Assembly (NCBI RefSeq): GCF_001435445.1
Contig: NZ_AZDH01000006.1
Span: 79,879 to 143,878, forward strand
DNA: 64,000 bases
From: Companilactobacillus kimchii DSM 13961 = JCM 10707
GTDB taxonomy: Bacteria > Bacillota > Bacilli > Lactobacillales > Lactobacillaceae
Direction: 5' to 3'
Numbering within the stretch: the first letter of the stretch is position 1; each line of letters begins with the position of its first letter. The position numbers and the translations under genes are program-made. Positions 53,284-61,345 of the stretch are shown here, one piece after another. The notes beneath the pieces were generated by a model. It made no database searches and was not told the origin of the DNA. It saw nothing but the letters and a program-made list of their open reading frames with translations.

Positions 53284-54231
53284 ATGCCGAAAACTGATTC
53301 TTTAAATATGCTGCGTTTTTTGGACACTTTGTTAAAACATGGTAATTATACAAAAGCGGCCAAAGATCTCTATATCTCACAACCATATTTAACACAAACA
53401 ATTCAAAATGCCGAAAAGGAATTAGGAATTGAGATTATCAATCGTAAATCCTCCCCTTTGCAATTAACTGACGCCGGAAGAATTTACTATCAATATTTGA
53501 ATTCTCTCGAGACTGAAAAGAGTAATTTTCAGAGACGAATTCTTAAATACTCCTCACCAAACAAGACAGTTATTCATTTAGGAGTACTGTCTAGCTTAGG
53601 AACCTATTTGTTACCTCTTTTTATGAAAAAATACTTGTCTACTCATCCTGATGTCAAAATTGAACTCCATGAAGACATCCCTGAAACTAATGAGAAAAAA
53701 CTTTTAAATGGCGATATTGATTTTCTCCTAGGACAAAATCCAGAAACCATTTCGCCCAAATTAACTGTATACAATCGTGGAACTCATGGTTACTTTGCTA
53801 TTATTCCTAAGAATTCTCAATTTTTCCAAGAAGGAAAGAAGTCTTTAGAACCAAATTCAATTTCAATTAAAAACTTGCTAAAAGAAAAACTTGTTCTAAC
53901 CACTCATGGTTCCGCTATCCGACGCCAAGTTGATTATCTGTTAGAAAAGTACAAAGTAAATTCAAATATCGTTTTAGAAAGTAGCAATATCTTTACCACT
54001 GCTAAACTTGCCACCAGCGGTTTGGATGTAACTCTACTACCTGAAAGTGTTTATATCACTCCTAATAGTGATGAATACAACATTTATCCTTTGCCACAAA
54101 GTATCATTTCACTTGATTATTTTATTGCCTATCAAGCAGATCGAACCTTGAATCAAGCTGAACAAGATTTAGTTGACTCTTTTCTTAATAGCATTCAAGA
54201 AAGAATCAATCAGGATCCTACATTGTTGTAA
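53284..54231 (+). CDS. LysR-family transcriptional regulator (HcrR-like)
   Basis: 315 aa: winged HTH (about 8-65; LLKHGNYTKAAKDLYISQPYLTQTIQNAEKELGIEIINR seen as a block) and the two-lobed LysR effector domain (about 95-310) with VIHLGVLSSLGTYLLP and GLDVTLLPESVYI. Transcribed away from the reductase pair, the usual position for a regulator of that pair, with an effector that may be the reductase substrate. AGGA lies 9 nt before the ATG. Confidence 0.88.
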   Translation: MPKTDSLNMLRFLDTLLKHGNYTKAAKDLYISQPYLTQTIQNAEKELGIEIINRKSSPLQLTDAGRIYYQYLNSLETEKSNFQRRILKYSSPNKTVIHLGVLSSLGTYLLPLFMKKYLSTHPDVKIELHEDIPETNEKKLLNGDIDFLLGQNPETISPKLTVYNRGTHGYFAIIPKNSQFFQEGKKSLEPNSISIKNLLKEKLVLTTHGSAIRRQVDYLLEKYKVNSNIVLESSNIFTTAKLATSGLDVTLLPESVYITPNSDEYNIYPLPQSIISLDYFIAYQADRTLNQAEQDLVDSFLNSIQERINQDPTLL

Positions 54232-54297
54232 ATAAAAAGATGAAATTTTCTTTTTACGGTTTCTTTCTCAAAATTGATTAAAATTCCCGTCTTCCGC

Positions 54298-54449
54298 AAA
54301 AGTTGAAAATGCTGGTGGAACGCTGTGGGCGCGGTTTGAAGCTAATTATTTCACACTCCGTGCAAAATAATGGATCTCCAAGTCCGGCCTCATTGTAAGT
54401 GGCAGAGCCACTAACAATGACTTCACAGCTGACCACATTTTCAACTTTT
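54298..54449. repeat. 152-bp nested palindromic element
   Basis: Non-coding. Perfect 14-bp terminal inverted repeats AAAAGTTGAAAATG (54298-54311) and CATTTTCAACTTTT (54436-54449), then GCTGTG/CACAGC (54322-54327, 54424-54429), and two internal hairpins: ATTATTT/AAATAAT (54345-54351, 54365-54371) and CATTGT-AGTGGC/GCCACT-ACAATG (54391-54419). It folds like a cruciform or cloverleaf. It occupies most of the 378-nt gap after the LysR gene. Possible MITE, REP-like element or structured RNA. Confidence 0.6.
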
Positions 54450-54500
54450 ACTCCAGACTAATAAACAGTTCTATTTACTATCCCTTTTTTAAATTTAAAT

Positions 54501-54565
54501 ATAAAAATAGCAGTATTTATTTAGAACAGGCGCAAGCTAGGTTTACGTCTCTAAATAAATGCTGC
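54501..54565 (-). terminator. Terminator after the ceramidase-like gene, with a large loop
   Basis: AGCAGTATTTATTTAGA (54509-54525) pairs with TCTAAATAAATGCTGCT (54549-54565), one mismatch, with a 23-nt loop; ATTTTTAT follows on the minus strand. Confidence 0.65.
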
Positions 54566-54609
54566 TTTATATTTCTAGACTATTTGAGGTACGTAATAAA
54601 AGATACTAT

Positions 54610-55797
54610 CTAATTCTTTATTTGTTGACAAATTTTATCAACAAATTCATCAGCCATCCCCTTTAGAAAAACACTATTATAACTTTCAAAATATTTTCCA
54701 AATTCATTTTTATCCACCGAATACCCTCGATAGTCATTAGCAAGCGTTATTAAAACTGTCTTTTTGGAGTCTACTTCACGTATCTTTCTACCTAATGCAT
54801 AAACTAATTCTCCAGGATAAGTCACAATACGTAATTCAGGAAAATCATATATATATGCACTTGTCGTAAAATGTGTATGCCCATAATACCTTATATGCTT
54901 GTATGTATCTAAAATACCTTTTTTACTATTATCCTGTTCATAATCACTTTTTATTCTATACCATAATTCATTAGCAGTGGTTGACGTTATCGGATCATAA
55001 TAGCAGTCATATTTAACCTCTTTAACATTCATATCGACCAGTTCTTTACTTGTAGAATCCTCTGGATTCAAAGAATTTATTACTAAATCAGCGATTCTTT
55101 TAACTTCTCCAAACGTACTCTCTTTTCTTGTAAATCTGGTACTAGTATCACCGCAATCTGCCAAGAAAATTATCGGAGTTATCCCTGTTTTCTTTTTATA
55201 ATTTTGACGTATTTGTCCAATCAAATCTGAGGTTAAAGCTCTATTATTAACATTCATAACTGTCGGATGTGTTGCGATCGATAATAGTGCGTTAACTATT
55301 TGTCCATTATTCCAGAATTTTAATTCAATGATTTCATCATTAAAAGGAGCATCAGAAATATTACGATTACCATAGGCTAAGTGATTCACCCTTGAACTGG
55401 ACATAGTAGCAGAAACCTCTTTAATATTATTTATTGCCTTAGCCACCGATTTTATAATCTTATTTGTAATTAACTGCCAATAATTACTATCAATCTGAGG
55501 ATTATCTATCAACAAATCTGTCACCGTTGGTCCTGAATGCGTGTGTATAGCAGCAATAATTATTTGAGAACTATCTATATCATATCCTTCACTAATTAAA
55601 CGTTTTATCCTATCAGCTCTAAAACCTGGTACCGCAACAATGTCTAATGAAATAAATAATAATTTAAATTTATTTTCTATATAAAGAACCGATTCAAACA
55701 AGTCATCATGAATTGAATCAGAATAACGTGGAGTATATCCTTCCATTTGAACTCCGACATTTGGTGTTATTTTATCCATATCATATCCAATATACAT
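54610..55797 (-). CDS. Neutral/alkaline ceramidase-family hydrolase, short cytoplasmic form
   Basis: 395 aa, no signal peptide. Family markers: LLFISLDIVAVPGFRADRI, the zinc-binding IHTHSGPT (His85, His87), a further His177 in ATHPTV, and FLADCGDTSTRF, where Ser219 fits the nucleophile of the GDxS motif. True ceramidases are secreted and about 600-700 aa with a C-terminal Ig-like domain; that domain is absent. With the divergent PTS EIIC and RpiR genes, a soluble amidase acting on an imported N-acylated compound is more likely than sphingolipid cleavage (inference). AGGAGG precedes ATG 55797 by 6 nt. Confidence 0.75.
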   Translation of the reverse strand: MYIGYDMDKITPNVGVQMEGYTPRYSDSIHDDLFESVLYIENKFKLLFISLDIVAVPGFRADRIKRLISEGYDIDSSQIIIAAIHTHSGPTVTDLLIDNPQIDSNYWQLITNKIIKSVAKAINNIKEVSATMSSSRVNHLAYGNRNISDAPFNDEIIELKFWNNGQIVNALLSIATHPTVMNVNNRALTSDLIGQIRQNYKKKTGITPIIFLADCGDTSTRFTRKESTFGEVKRIADLVINSLNPEDSTSKELVDMNVKEVKYDCYYDPITSTTANELWYRIKSDYEQDNSKKGILDTYKHIRYYGHTHFTTSAYIYDFPELRIVTYPGELVYALGRKIREVDSKKTVLITLANDYRGYSVDKNEFGKYFESYNSVFLKGMADEFVDKICQQIKN

Positions 55798-55948
55798 AAC
55801 ACGGCCTCCTAATATCACTAACCACAGAATAGCACTTTTAATTCATTTTTGATATATTTATCTAATTTTATTTAATTATTGATTTTTATATCAAACAGTA
55901 TATACTTGAACTCGTAAAGGCTTACATGTTTATTTGGGAGGGAAAATA

Positions 55949-57280
55949 ATGAAAACGTCTAATGCTTTTTTTGATAATTTTCAAAAAGTAATGAATGACA
56001 AAATCGTCCCTGTTGCCAATAAAATTTCCAATCAAAGACATTTGGCGGCATTGCGTGACGGTTTGACTAACTTAGTTCCATTCACTGTCATTGGTGGTCT
56101 TGCTTTAATGATCGCCAATCCACCTGTGAATACTCAATTAGTTAAACCAACAAATTGGTTCAATGATTTTCTTTTAATGTGGATGCACTGGGCTAAAGCA
56201 AATTATGATCTATTAGCTACACCATATAATTTATCTATCGGTATTATTTCTATCTACGTTGTTCTTGGTGTTTCCTATCGTCTAGCGCAACACTACAATA
56301 TGACCGCATTTCCTAACTCTTTAGTCGCACTAATGACCTTCTTTGCGGTTGCTGCCCCACCAACAACTGTTAAAGGAAAATTAATGATTGATACTACACA
56401 ATTAGGTTCAAATACTATGTTTGCTGCTATCATTATTGGCTTGCTTGTTATCGAGATTAACAGAATATTGATCAAACATAATATAGCAATCAGAATGCCT
56501 AAGAGTGTTCCACCAGCAGTTGCCGCACCATTCCAAGTTTTACTACCATTATTGATTAATTTGGTTCTCTTCTTGGGACTGAATAATATAATGAAAGCTA
56601 CACTTCATACAGGACTAGCCGATGCTATCTTCGTAGTCTTCCAACCATTGATGAAAGCTGGAGCATCACTAATTTCTATGACAATTTTGGTTGAAATAGC
56701 CTTGATCTTCTGGTTCTTTGGTATTCATGGTGACAATATGATTAGTGCTGTTACAACACCTATTTGGACAGCCGGTTTAGTTCAAAACTTGCAAGAATAT
56801 GCTGCACACAAACCTCTAACTAATATTTACGTTGGTAACTTTACCTTTATCTTTGGTGAAGCAATTGTTTACTTCGCCATTATGGTAAGTATGTTGGTTT
56901 TCGCTAAATCTCCTCAATTAAAATCACTTTCACATGTTGCTTGGCCAGCTACTCTATTCAATATCAACGAGCCTCAAGTTTTCGGTATTCCTACAGTTAT
57001 GAATCTCTTCACATTCATTCCTAGTTTTATCTGTTTATTAATTGACATGCCGATTGCTTACTATGCAACCACTTTGGGCTTGATGAGTAAAACAGCTATG
57101 AGTGTTCCTTGGACATTGCCAGCTCCACTCTATGCCATCATTTCTACTCTTGATTGGCGGGCCGGAGTTGTCTGGTTGATAATCTTTGCTATTGATTTTG
57201 CCATAATCGCTCCATTCATGATTGCTTACGATCGTCAATTGATCAAAGATAATTCTAATGAAACATCAACTGAAAAATAA
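55949..57280 (+). CDS. PTS sugar transporter EIIC (lactose/cellobiose family), orphan
   Basis: 443 aa, about ten spans. Sequence features of the Lac/Cel EIIC family: N-terminal RHLAALRDGLTNLVPFTVIGGLALMIANPP, the GIHGDNMISAVTTPIW segment and the substrate-loop LFNINEPQVFGIPTVMNLF. No EIIA or EIIB follows, so the domain must work with components encoded elsewhere. ATG 55949 has GGGAGGG 6-12 nt upstream; a TTG at 55934 overlaps this site. The neighbouring ceramidase-like enzyme and RpiR regulator suggest a common catabolic unit. Confidence 0.9.
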   Translation: MKTSNAFFDNFQKVMNDKIVPVANKISNQRHLAALRDGLTNLVPFTVIGGLALMIANPPVNTQLVKPTNWFNDFLLMWMHWAKANYDLLATPYNLSIGIISIYVVLGVSYRLAQHYNMTAFPNSLVALMTFFAVAAPPTTVKGKLMIDTTQLGSNTMFAAIIIGLLVIEINRILIKHNIAIRMPKSVPPAVAAPFQVLLPLLINLVLFLGLNNIMKATLHTGLADAIFVVFQPLMKAGASLISMTILVEIALIFWFFGIHGDNMISAVTTPIWTAGLVQNLQEYAAHKPLTNIYVGNFTFIFGEAIVYFAIMVSMLVFAKSPQLKSLSHVAWPATLFNINEPQVFGIPTVMNLFTFIPSFICLLIDMPIAYYATTLGLMSKTAMSVPWTLPAPLYAIISTLDWRAGVVWLIIFAIDFAIIAPFMIAYDRQLIKDNSNETSTEK

Positions 57281-57285
57281 TAAAA

Positions 57286-57330
57286 ATAATCCTAGTATAA
57301 AAGCATATCTGCTCATACTAGGATTATTTT
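57286..57330 (+). terminator. Terminator after the EIIC gene
   Basis: AATAATCCTAGTAT and ATACTAGGATTATT form a perfect 14-bp stem (57286-57299, 57315-57328), then TTTG. It separates EIIC from the regulator gene. Confidence 0.85.
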
Positions 57331-57366
57331 GTTAGAATTAAAGAAAAAAGAATAGAAGAGAATACT

Positions 57367-58140
57367 ATGAATTTAGAAGAGAGAATCGGAATATACTACA
57401 CTTCATTAACTAAAAGTGAAAAAAATGTTTATCAAGCTGTCCTTGCCAATCCCAAGGGAATTATTAATAAATCAATTCAAGAAGCCGCTAAAACCTATAA
57501 CGTATCTTCCGCTTCAATTCAAAGATTTGTTAAAAAAGTTGGTTATCGTGGCTATACCGAATTTCGATTAGCGGTTGAAGATATTATTAATTCATCTCAG
57601 ACCAAAATATCATCTGATAAAACTAATCTTTGGAAAATCATGAATGCATATATTTCCACTTTTCAAACTCTCAAAGATATCGATATGGATAAAATTCTCT
57701 TTCAACTAGCCAGAGACATTAAAGATTATTCAATCGTTAAGGCCCTGGGAATCGGTAACACCGCTTTATCAGCAGAACAATTGGTTTACTCGATGTACTC
57801 TGAAGATAAATTTATCGAAGCTGTTCAAGACAAAATTAAAATCGATTACTTAGAATCATCTATGGACTCGGATTATTTACTAATCATTTTTTCGGTTACT
57901 GGTTCAATTGAAACCTACAAAAAGATAATGACGGCTGCTAAAAAGAAAGGTATAAAAACTTATCTAATAACTATGAATCAAGAAACTCCATTATTGAAAT
58001 TAACTAAGAACAAAATTGTTCTGCCGTCTACAAATATTCAAAATAATGACAATACTCTTTATCGTGTTGATAATCGAACGATTCTCTACAGCTTTGCCGA
58101 AGTAATTTCTTATTACTACGCTGTTGCTTCAAATCGATAA
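57367..58140 (+). CDS. MurR/RpiR-family transcriptional regulator
   Basis: 257 aa: N-terminal RpiR helix-turn-helix (about 1-77; SIQEAAKTYNVSSASIQRFVKKVGYRGYTEFR) and a C-terminal SIS sugar-phosphate-binding domain (about 105-245) with IVKALGIGNTALSAEQL and LIIFSVTGSIETYKKIMTAA. The SIS ligand is likely the phosphosugar produced by the EIIC system. AGAAGAGA before the ATG is a modest binding site. Confidence 0.88.
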   Translation: MNLEERIGIYYTSLTKSEKNVYQAVLANPKGIINKSIQEAAKTYNVSSASIQRFVKKVGYRGYTEFRLAVEDIINSSQTKISSDKTNLWKIMNAYISTFQTLKDIDMDKILFQLARDIKDYSIVKALGIGNTALSAEQLVYSMYSEDKFIEAVQDKIKIDYLESSMDSDYLLIIFSVTGSIETYKKIMTAAKKKGIKTYLITMNQETPLLKLTKNKIVLPSTNIQNNDNTLYRVDNRTILYSFAEVISYYYAVASNR

Positions 58141-58175
58141 TCCTATACAGCTATTAAACAGATAAAGATCTTCAC

Positions 58176-59108
58176 CTACAAAATATTGCCCAAAGCAAAG
58201 ATCAATGGAATTGTAACTAAAGACAAAATTGTCGACAGACTCATGGCCGATATAGCTGGTGCGGTATCGTCGTGTACTTGCAAAGTAAACAGCACTACTA
58301 ATCCTGCTACTGGGCAGGCGGCCATTACAATAGTTGTGTAGAAAGCAATTCCGGTAACACCGACTAAACGTAAAATAATGATTGCCAAAATTGGAAACAA
58401 TAAATTACGGAAAAGAATCGTCAGTCCAATCTCTTTATTCAACATATCCTTGGTAAATTTAATATTAGCCAAACTATTTCCAATCACAATCATCGATAGT
58501 GGCGTATTTACCGAACCAATATCCTTAATGATTTGATTAGGAATACTTGGGATTTGTACTGAAAAGACAAAAAAGATTGCTCCAACGACAATAGCGATAA
58601 TATTAGGATTTAATAAAACCTGTTTCCAATTAGTTTTTTCAGCTGTACCACTGTCATTATTCTTGAACAATGATACTCCCTGTGTCCAACTAAAGATGTT
58701 AAAGGCTGCCAACGAAACTACTGCAAAGAAGACACCTTTGGAACCAAATAGAGAACTAATCAACGGAATTCCCATAAATCCGGCGTTAGAATAAATACTA
58801 CCGTACTGGGCAATTCTACTTAAATTACGATTCTTTAAATTTCCAAAGACCAATTTGGCAATAACAATCTCAACTATGTACAGTAAAATTACCCCTCCGG
58901 CTGCCAACAAAAATTGTTTAATTCGATCATTTGAGTAAGGTTGTTCAAATGCATTAATAATTAAACACGGTGAAACAATATATAATAAAACATTTGTTAA
59001 GTCATTCGACGTCTGTGCATGCATAAATTTTAATTTGTTAATTAAAACCCCCACTAGCATCAAACAAAACATCAGAATGATTTGATTAATCAGTTGTCCA
59101 ATATTCAT
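58176..59108 (-). CDS. AEC (auxin efflux carrier) family transporter
   Basis: 310 aa, ten spans arranged as a five-plus-five repeat. First half: LINQIILMFCLMLVGVLINKLKFM and YIVSPCLIINAF; second half after the central loop (about 145-165): NPNIIAIVVGAIFF and ACPVAGLVVLFTLQVHDD. Bacterial members move organic acids (malate, malonate) or amino acids; the substrate is unknown. Own start region with AGAGGGA; probably monocistronic. Confidence 0.88.
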   Translation of the reverse strand: MNIGQLINQIILMFCLMLVGVLINKLKFMHAQTSNDLTNVLLYIVSPCLIINAFEQPYSNDRIKQFLLAAGGVILLYIVEIVIAKLVFGNLKNRNLSRIAQYGSIYSNAGFMGIPLISSLFGSKGVFFAVVSLAAFNIFSWTQGVSLFKNNDSGTAEKTNWKQVLLNPNIIAIVVGAIFFVFSVQIPSIPNQIIKDIGSVNTPLSMIVIGNSLANIKFTKDMLNKEIGLTILFRNLLFPILAIIILRLVGVTGIAFYTTIVMAACPVAGLVVLFTLQVHDDTAPAISAMSLSTILSLVTIPLIFALGNIL

Positions 59109-59161
59109 TATTTTTCCCTCTAGTTATACTTTAACTAAAGTTTTATGCCAAAACAACACAG

Positions 59162-59206
59162 CAAAAAAGCATCCATTTGTATCTTGAATGGATGCTTCTT
59201 TATTTT
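59162..59206. terminator. Terminator after rpoN
   Basis: AAAAAAGCATCCATT pairs with AATGGATGCTTctTT around a 9-nt loop, about 5 nt past the rpoN stop. Confidence 0.85.
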
Positions 59207-59209
59207 GAA

Positions 59210-60493
59210 TTATTTTCTGCGGCGCCCAGTAGCTGGATACCCTAATTCTTCACGGTATTTAGCTACAGTCCGACGAGCAATCTTCAAATTATCTTCAATT
59301 AATAAGTTAGAAATCTTTTGATCACTCAATGGTTTCTTCTTATCTTCATTATCTAAAATCTCTTTAATTTTTGCCTTAACTTGATCAACAGATTTATCAT
59401 CCTCACCAACTGTTACTTTACTTCTACGTGAGAAGAAATTCTTCAGTTCAAAAATACCAAAATCAGTTTGAATGTATTTTCCATTGATAGTTCTACTTAC
59501 AGTTGACTCACTCAATTGTAACTTCTGAGCAACATCCCTTATCAAAAGCGGCTCCAAAGCATTAGTTTCTTGCATAAAGAACTTATACTGTGCCTTAACG
59601 ATACACTTACCGATAATAGAAATTGTCTCAATTCGGCGTTGCAAATTATAACTCAATGATTTGTATTGATTGTACTTTTCGTAAATATACTTTTTAACAT
59701 CTTCATCAGTAGATTGTGCCAAACGGTCATACGTTTCTTCAGCAAAAACAATTTGTGGCTGACCATATTTAGTCACTGACAAAGTTAATTTATCTTTATT
59801 TTTCTTAATCCTCAATTCGGGGACAACATATTGTTCATTTTGAGAAGTGTATCTTTGCCCGGGATTAGCTGTCAATGATTGTATAAAATCAACATTTTTT
59901 TGTAACTCCTCATTTGATAACTTCAACTTACGTTTCAATTGTTTCCATTCATGTTTAGCCAACATTTCAAAATTATCACTCAACATCGACATAACAGCAG
60001 GGTCAGCATTATCCGCCTCAGCTTGCAAATACAGACATTCCTGCAAATTTCTAGCACCGATCCCAGGAGGATCAAGTTGATGCAAAAGAGTTTTGGCATC
60101 TAGCAACATGATTGGCGTAATATCTTTGAGTTCTGCAAAGATCTCCTTATCTGACATTGTTAAATAACCATTAGGATCTAATTGTTCAATCAAATAAACA
60201 ACCAGATCACGTAAAGGTGTTTTACGCATTGTTAGTTGAACTTGGTCCAAAAGATACTCAAACAACGATTGTTGATCATCCTTAATTTGATAAGAGGCCC
60301 GATCACTGTTTTCAACAAATGGCATATCCAAATCGACATGCACATCGAAAAGTGGATTTTCCAAACTCTGTTCATTTAAATATTCTGCTAAATCAATAGC
60401 ATCTGATTGTAACACTAAAATTGATTGTCTCATTCCCTGCGTTAGAGACAAACCTTGAACCTGTTTCTGGTTCAAATTTTGTTTTAATTCCAT
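59210..60493 (-). CDS. rpoN: RNA polymerase sigma-54 factor RpoN
   Basis: 427 aa. Region I (about 1-50) is Gln/Leu-rich (QKQVQGLSLTQGMRQSILVLQ) and contacts activators; the acidic region II is short; region III carries the core-binding part and the HTH for the -12 element; the closing RpoN box ARRTVAKYREEL lies near the C-terminus and reads the -24 element. In lactobacilli and listeriae RpoN serves mannose- or other PTS operons with LevR-type activators; none is in the window. ATG 60493 is preferred: AAGGAG lies 10 nt upstream, while a GTG at 60502 is only 1 nt from it. Confidence 0.94.
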   Translation of the reverse strand: MELKQNLNQKQVQGLSLTQGMRQSILVLQSDAIDLAEYLNEQSLENPLFDVHVDLDMPFVENSDRASYQIKDDQQSLFEYLLDQVQLTMRKTPLRDLVVYLIEQLDPNGYLTMSDKEIFAELKDITPIMLLDAKTLLHQLDPPGIGARNLQECLYLQAEADNADPAVMSMLSDNFEMLAKHEWKQLKRKLKLSNEELQKNVDFIQSLTANPGQRYTSQNEQYVVPELRIKKNKDKLTLSVTKYGQPQIVFAEETYDRLAQSTDEDVKKYIYEKYNQYKSLSYNLQRRIETISIIGKCIVKAQYKFFMQETNALEPLLIRDVAQKLQLSESTVSRTINGKYIQTDFGIFELKNFFSRRSKVTVGEDDKSVDQVKAKIKEILDNEDKKKPLSDQKISNLLIEDNLKIARRTVAKYREELGYPATGRRRK

Positions 60494-60613
60494 TAATTTC
60501 ACGCTCCTTCCGTTATTTTATTCAAAAATTATTAAAATACTTTTTTTCGTCAAATATAATAACTAATATAATGATAGCGCTTTTTTAGATATTTGTATTT
60601 ACTCTCACCAACT

Positions 60614-61204
60614 TTATTTTTCCGATTGGCGATTTAAATCAATAAACGAACTTAGACCACTGGTATTCAAACGAATCAAACGATTTCTAAACTCACTTCT
60701 ATCCAACTGTACCAATCCACTACTGTATAAACGAAACATCATCAAAGTATTGCGAATAAAAAAACTAGCACAAATATAAGAATCTAATTGAGAAGTTCCA
60801 TATTGTTCTTGGATTGCTCGAGCAAATCCTTCAGCTACTTTGGCCTCAACCTTTCTAGATAAGAAACTGTAATCCATTGACGTCATCATAAAAGTATAGA
60901 ATTCACGTGATTGTTGAAAGAAATCAAATACCCTATCAAAGATATAACCAGGTTTAGCAAGACTTTCCTTTAATGGCTGCCCAGTAATTAGAGCTAGCAA
61001 TTTATCCGCAATTTCATCTACGACAGTATTAGAAAAGTCGTCAATAGAATCATAATGTAGATAAAATGTCTTGCGATTGATTCCTGCAGTTTCGGTTAAC
61101 CTTTTAACTGTGATGTTGCGATAGCTGGTATTCCTAGCAATCTCCCTAAAAGCAGTTTGCAAAACCTGATTAGTTTTCTGTACTCTACGGTCAATTTTTG
61201 TCAT
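60614..61204 (-). CDS. TetR/AcrR-family transcriptional regulator
   Basis: 196 aa. HTH at about 8-55: QTAFREIARNTSYRNITVKRLTETAGINRKTFYLHYDS (described as a block); the C-terminal half fits the small TetR group often placed next to YhgE/Pip genes. Transcribed divergently from yhgE with a 141-nt gap that contains ACAC-TTT-GTGT, so it probably represses yhgE. AAGGGG lies 9 nt before the ATG. Confidence 0.85.
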   Translation of the reverse strand: MTKIDRRVQKTNQVLQTAFREIARNTSYRNITVKRLTETAGINRKTFYLHYDSIDDFSNTVVDEIADKLLALITGQPLKESLAKPGYIFDRVFDFFQQSREFYTFMMTSMDYSFLSRKVEAKVAEGFARAIQEQYGTSQLDSYICASFFIRNTLMMFRLYSSGLVQLDRSEFRNRLIRLNTSGLSSFIDLNRQSEK

Positions 61205-61231
61205 TTAATTTCCCCTTTTTTAAGATAATGC

Positions 61232-61242
61232 ACACTTTGTGT
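61232..61242. promoter_or_regulatory. Small palindrome, candidate TetR operator
   Basis: ACAC-TTT-GTGT in the gap between the divergent TetR and yhgE genes. Short, so chance is possible. Confidence 0.35.
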
Positions 61243-61345
61243 ATTTATGTTGTGGAAAGGATATATTTATATGTTTATCATCTAAGCCACAGTTGAGTAT
61301 TAATTCATGCCAACTATAACATATTTTCTAAAAGAGGTAAGCCAA

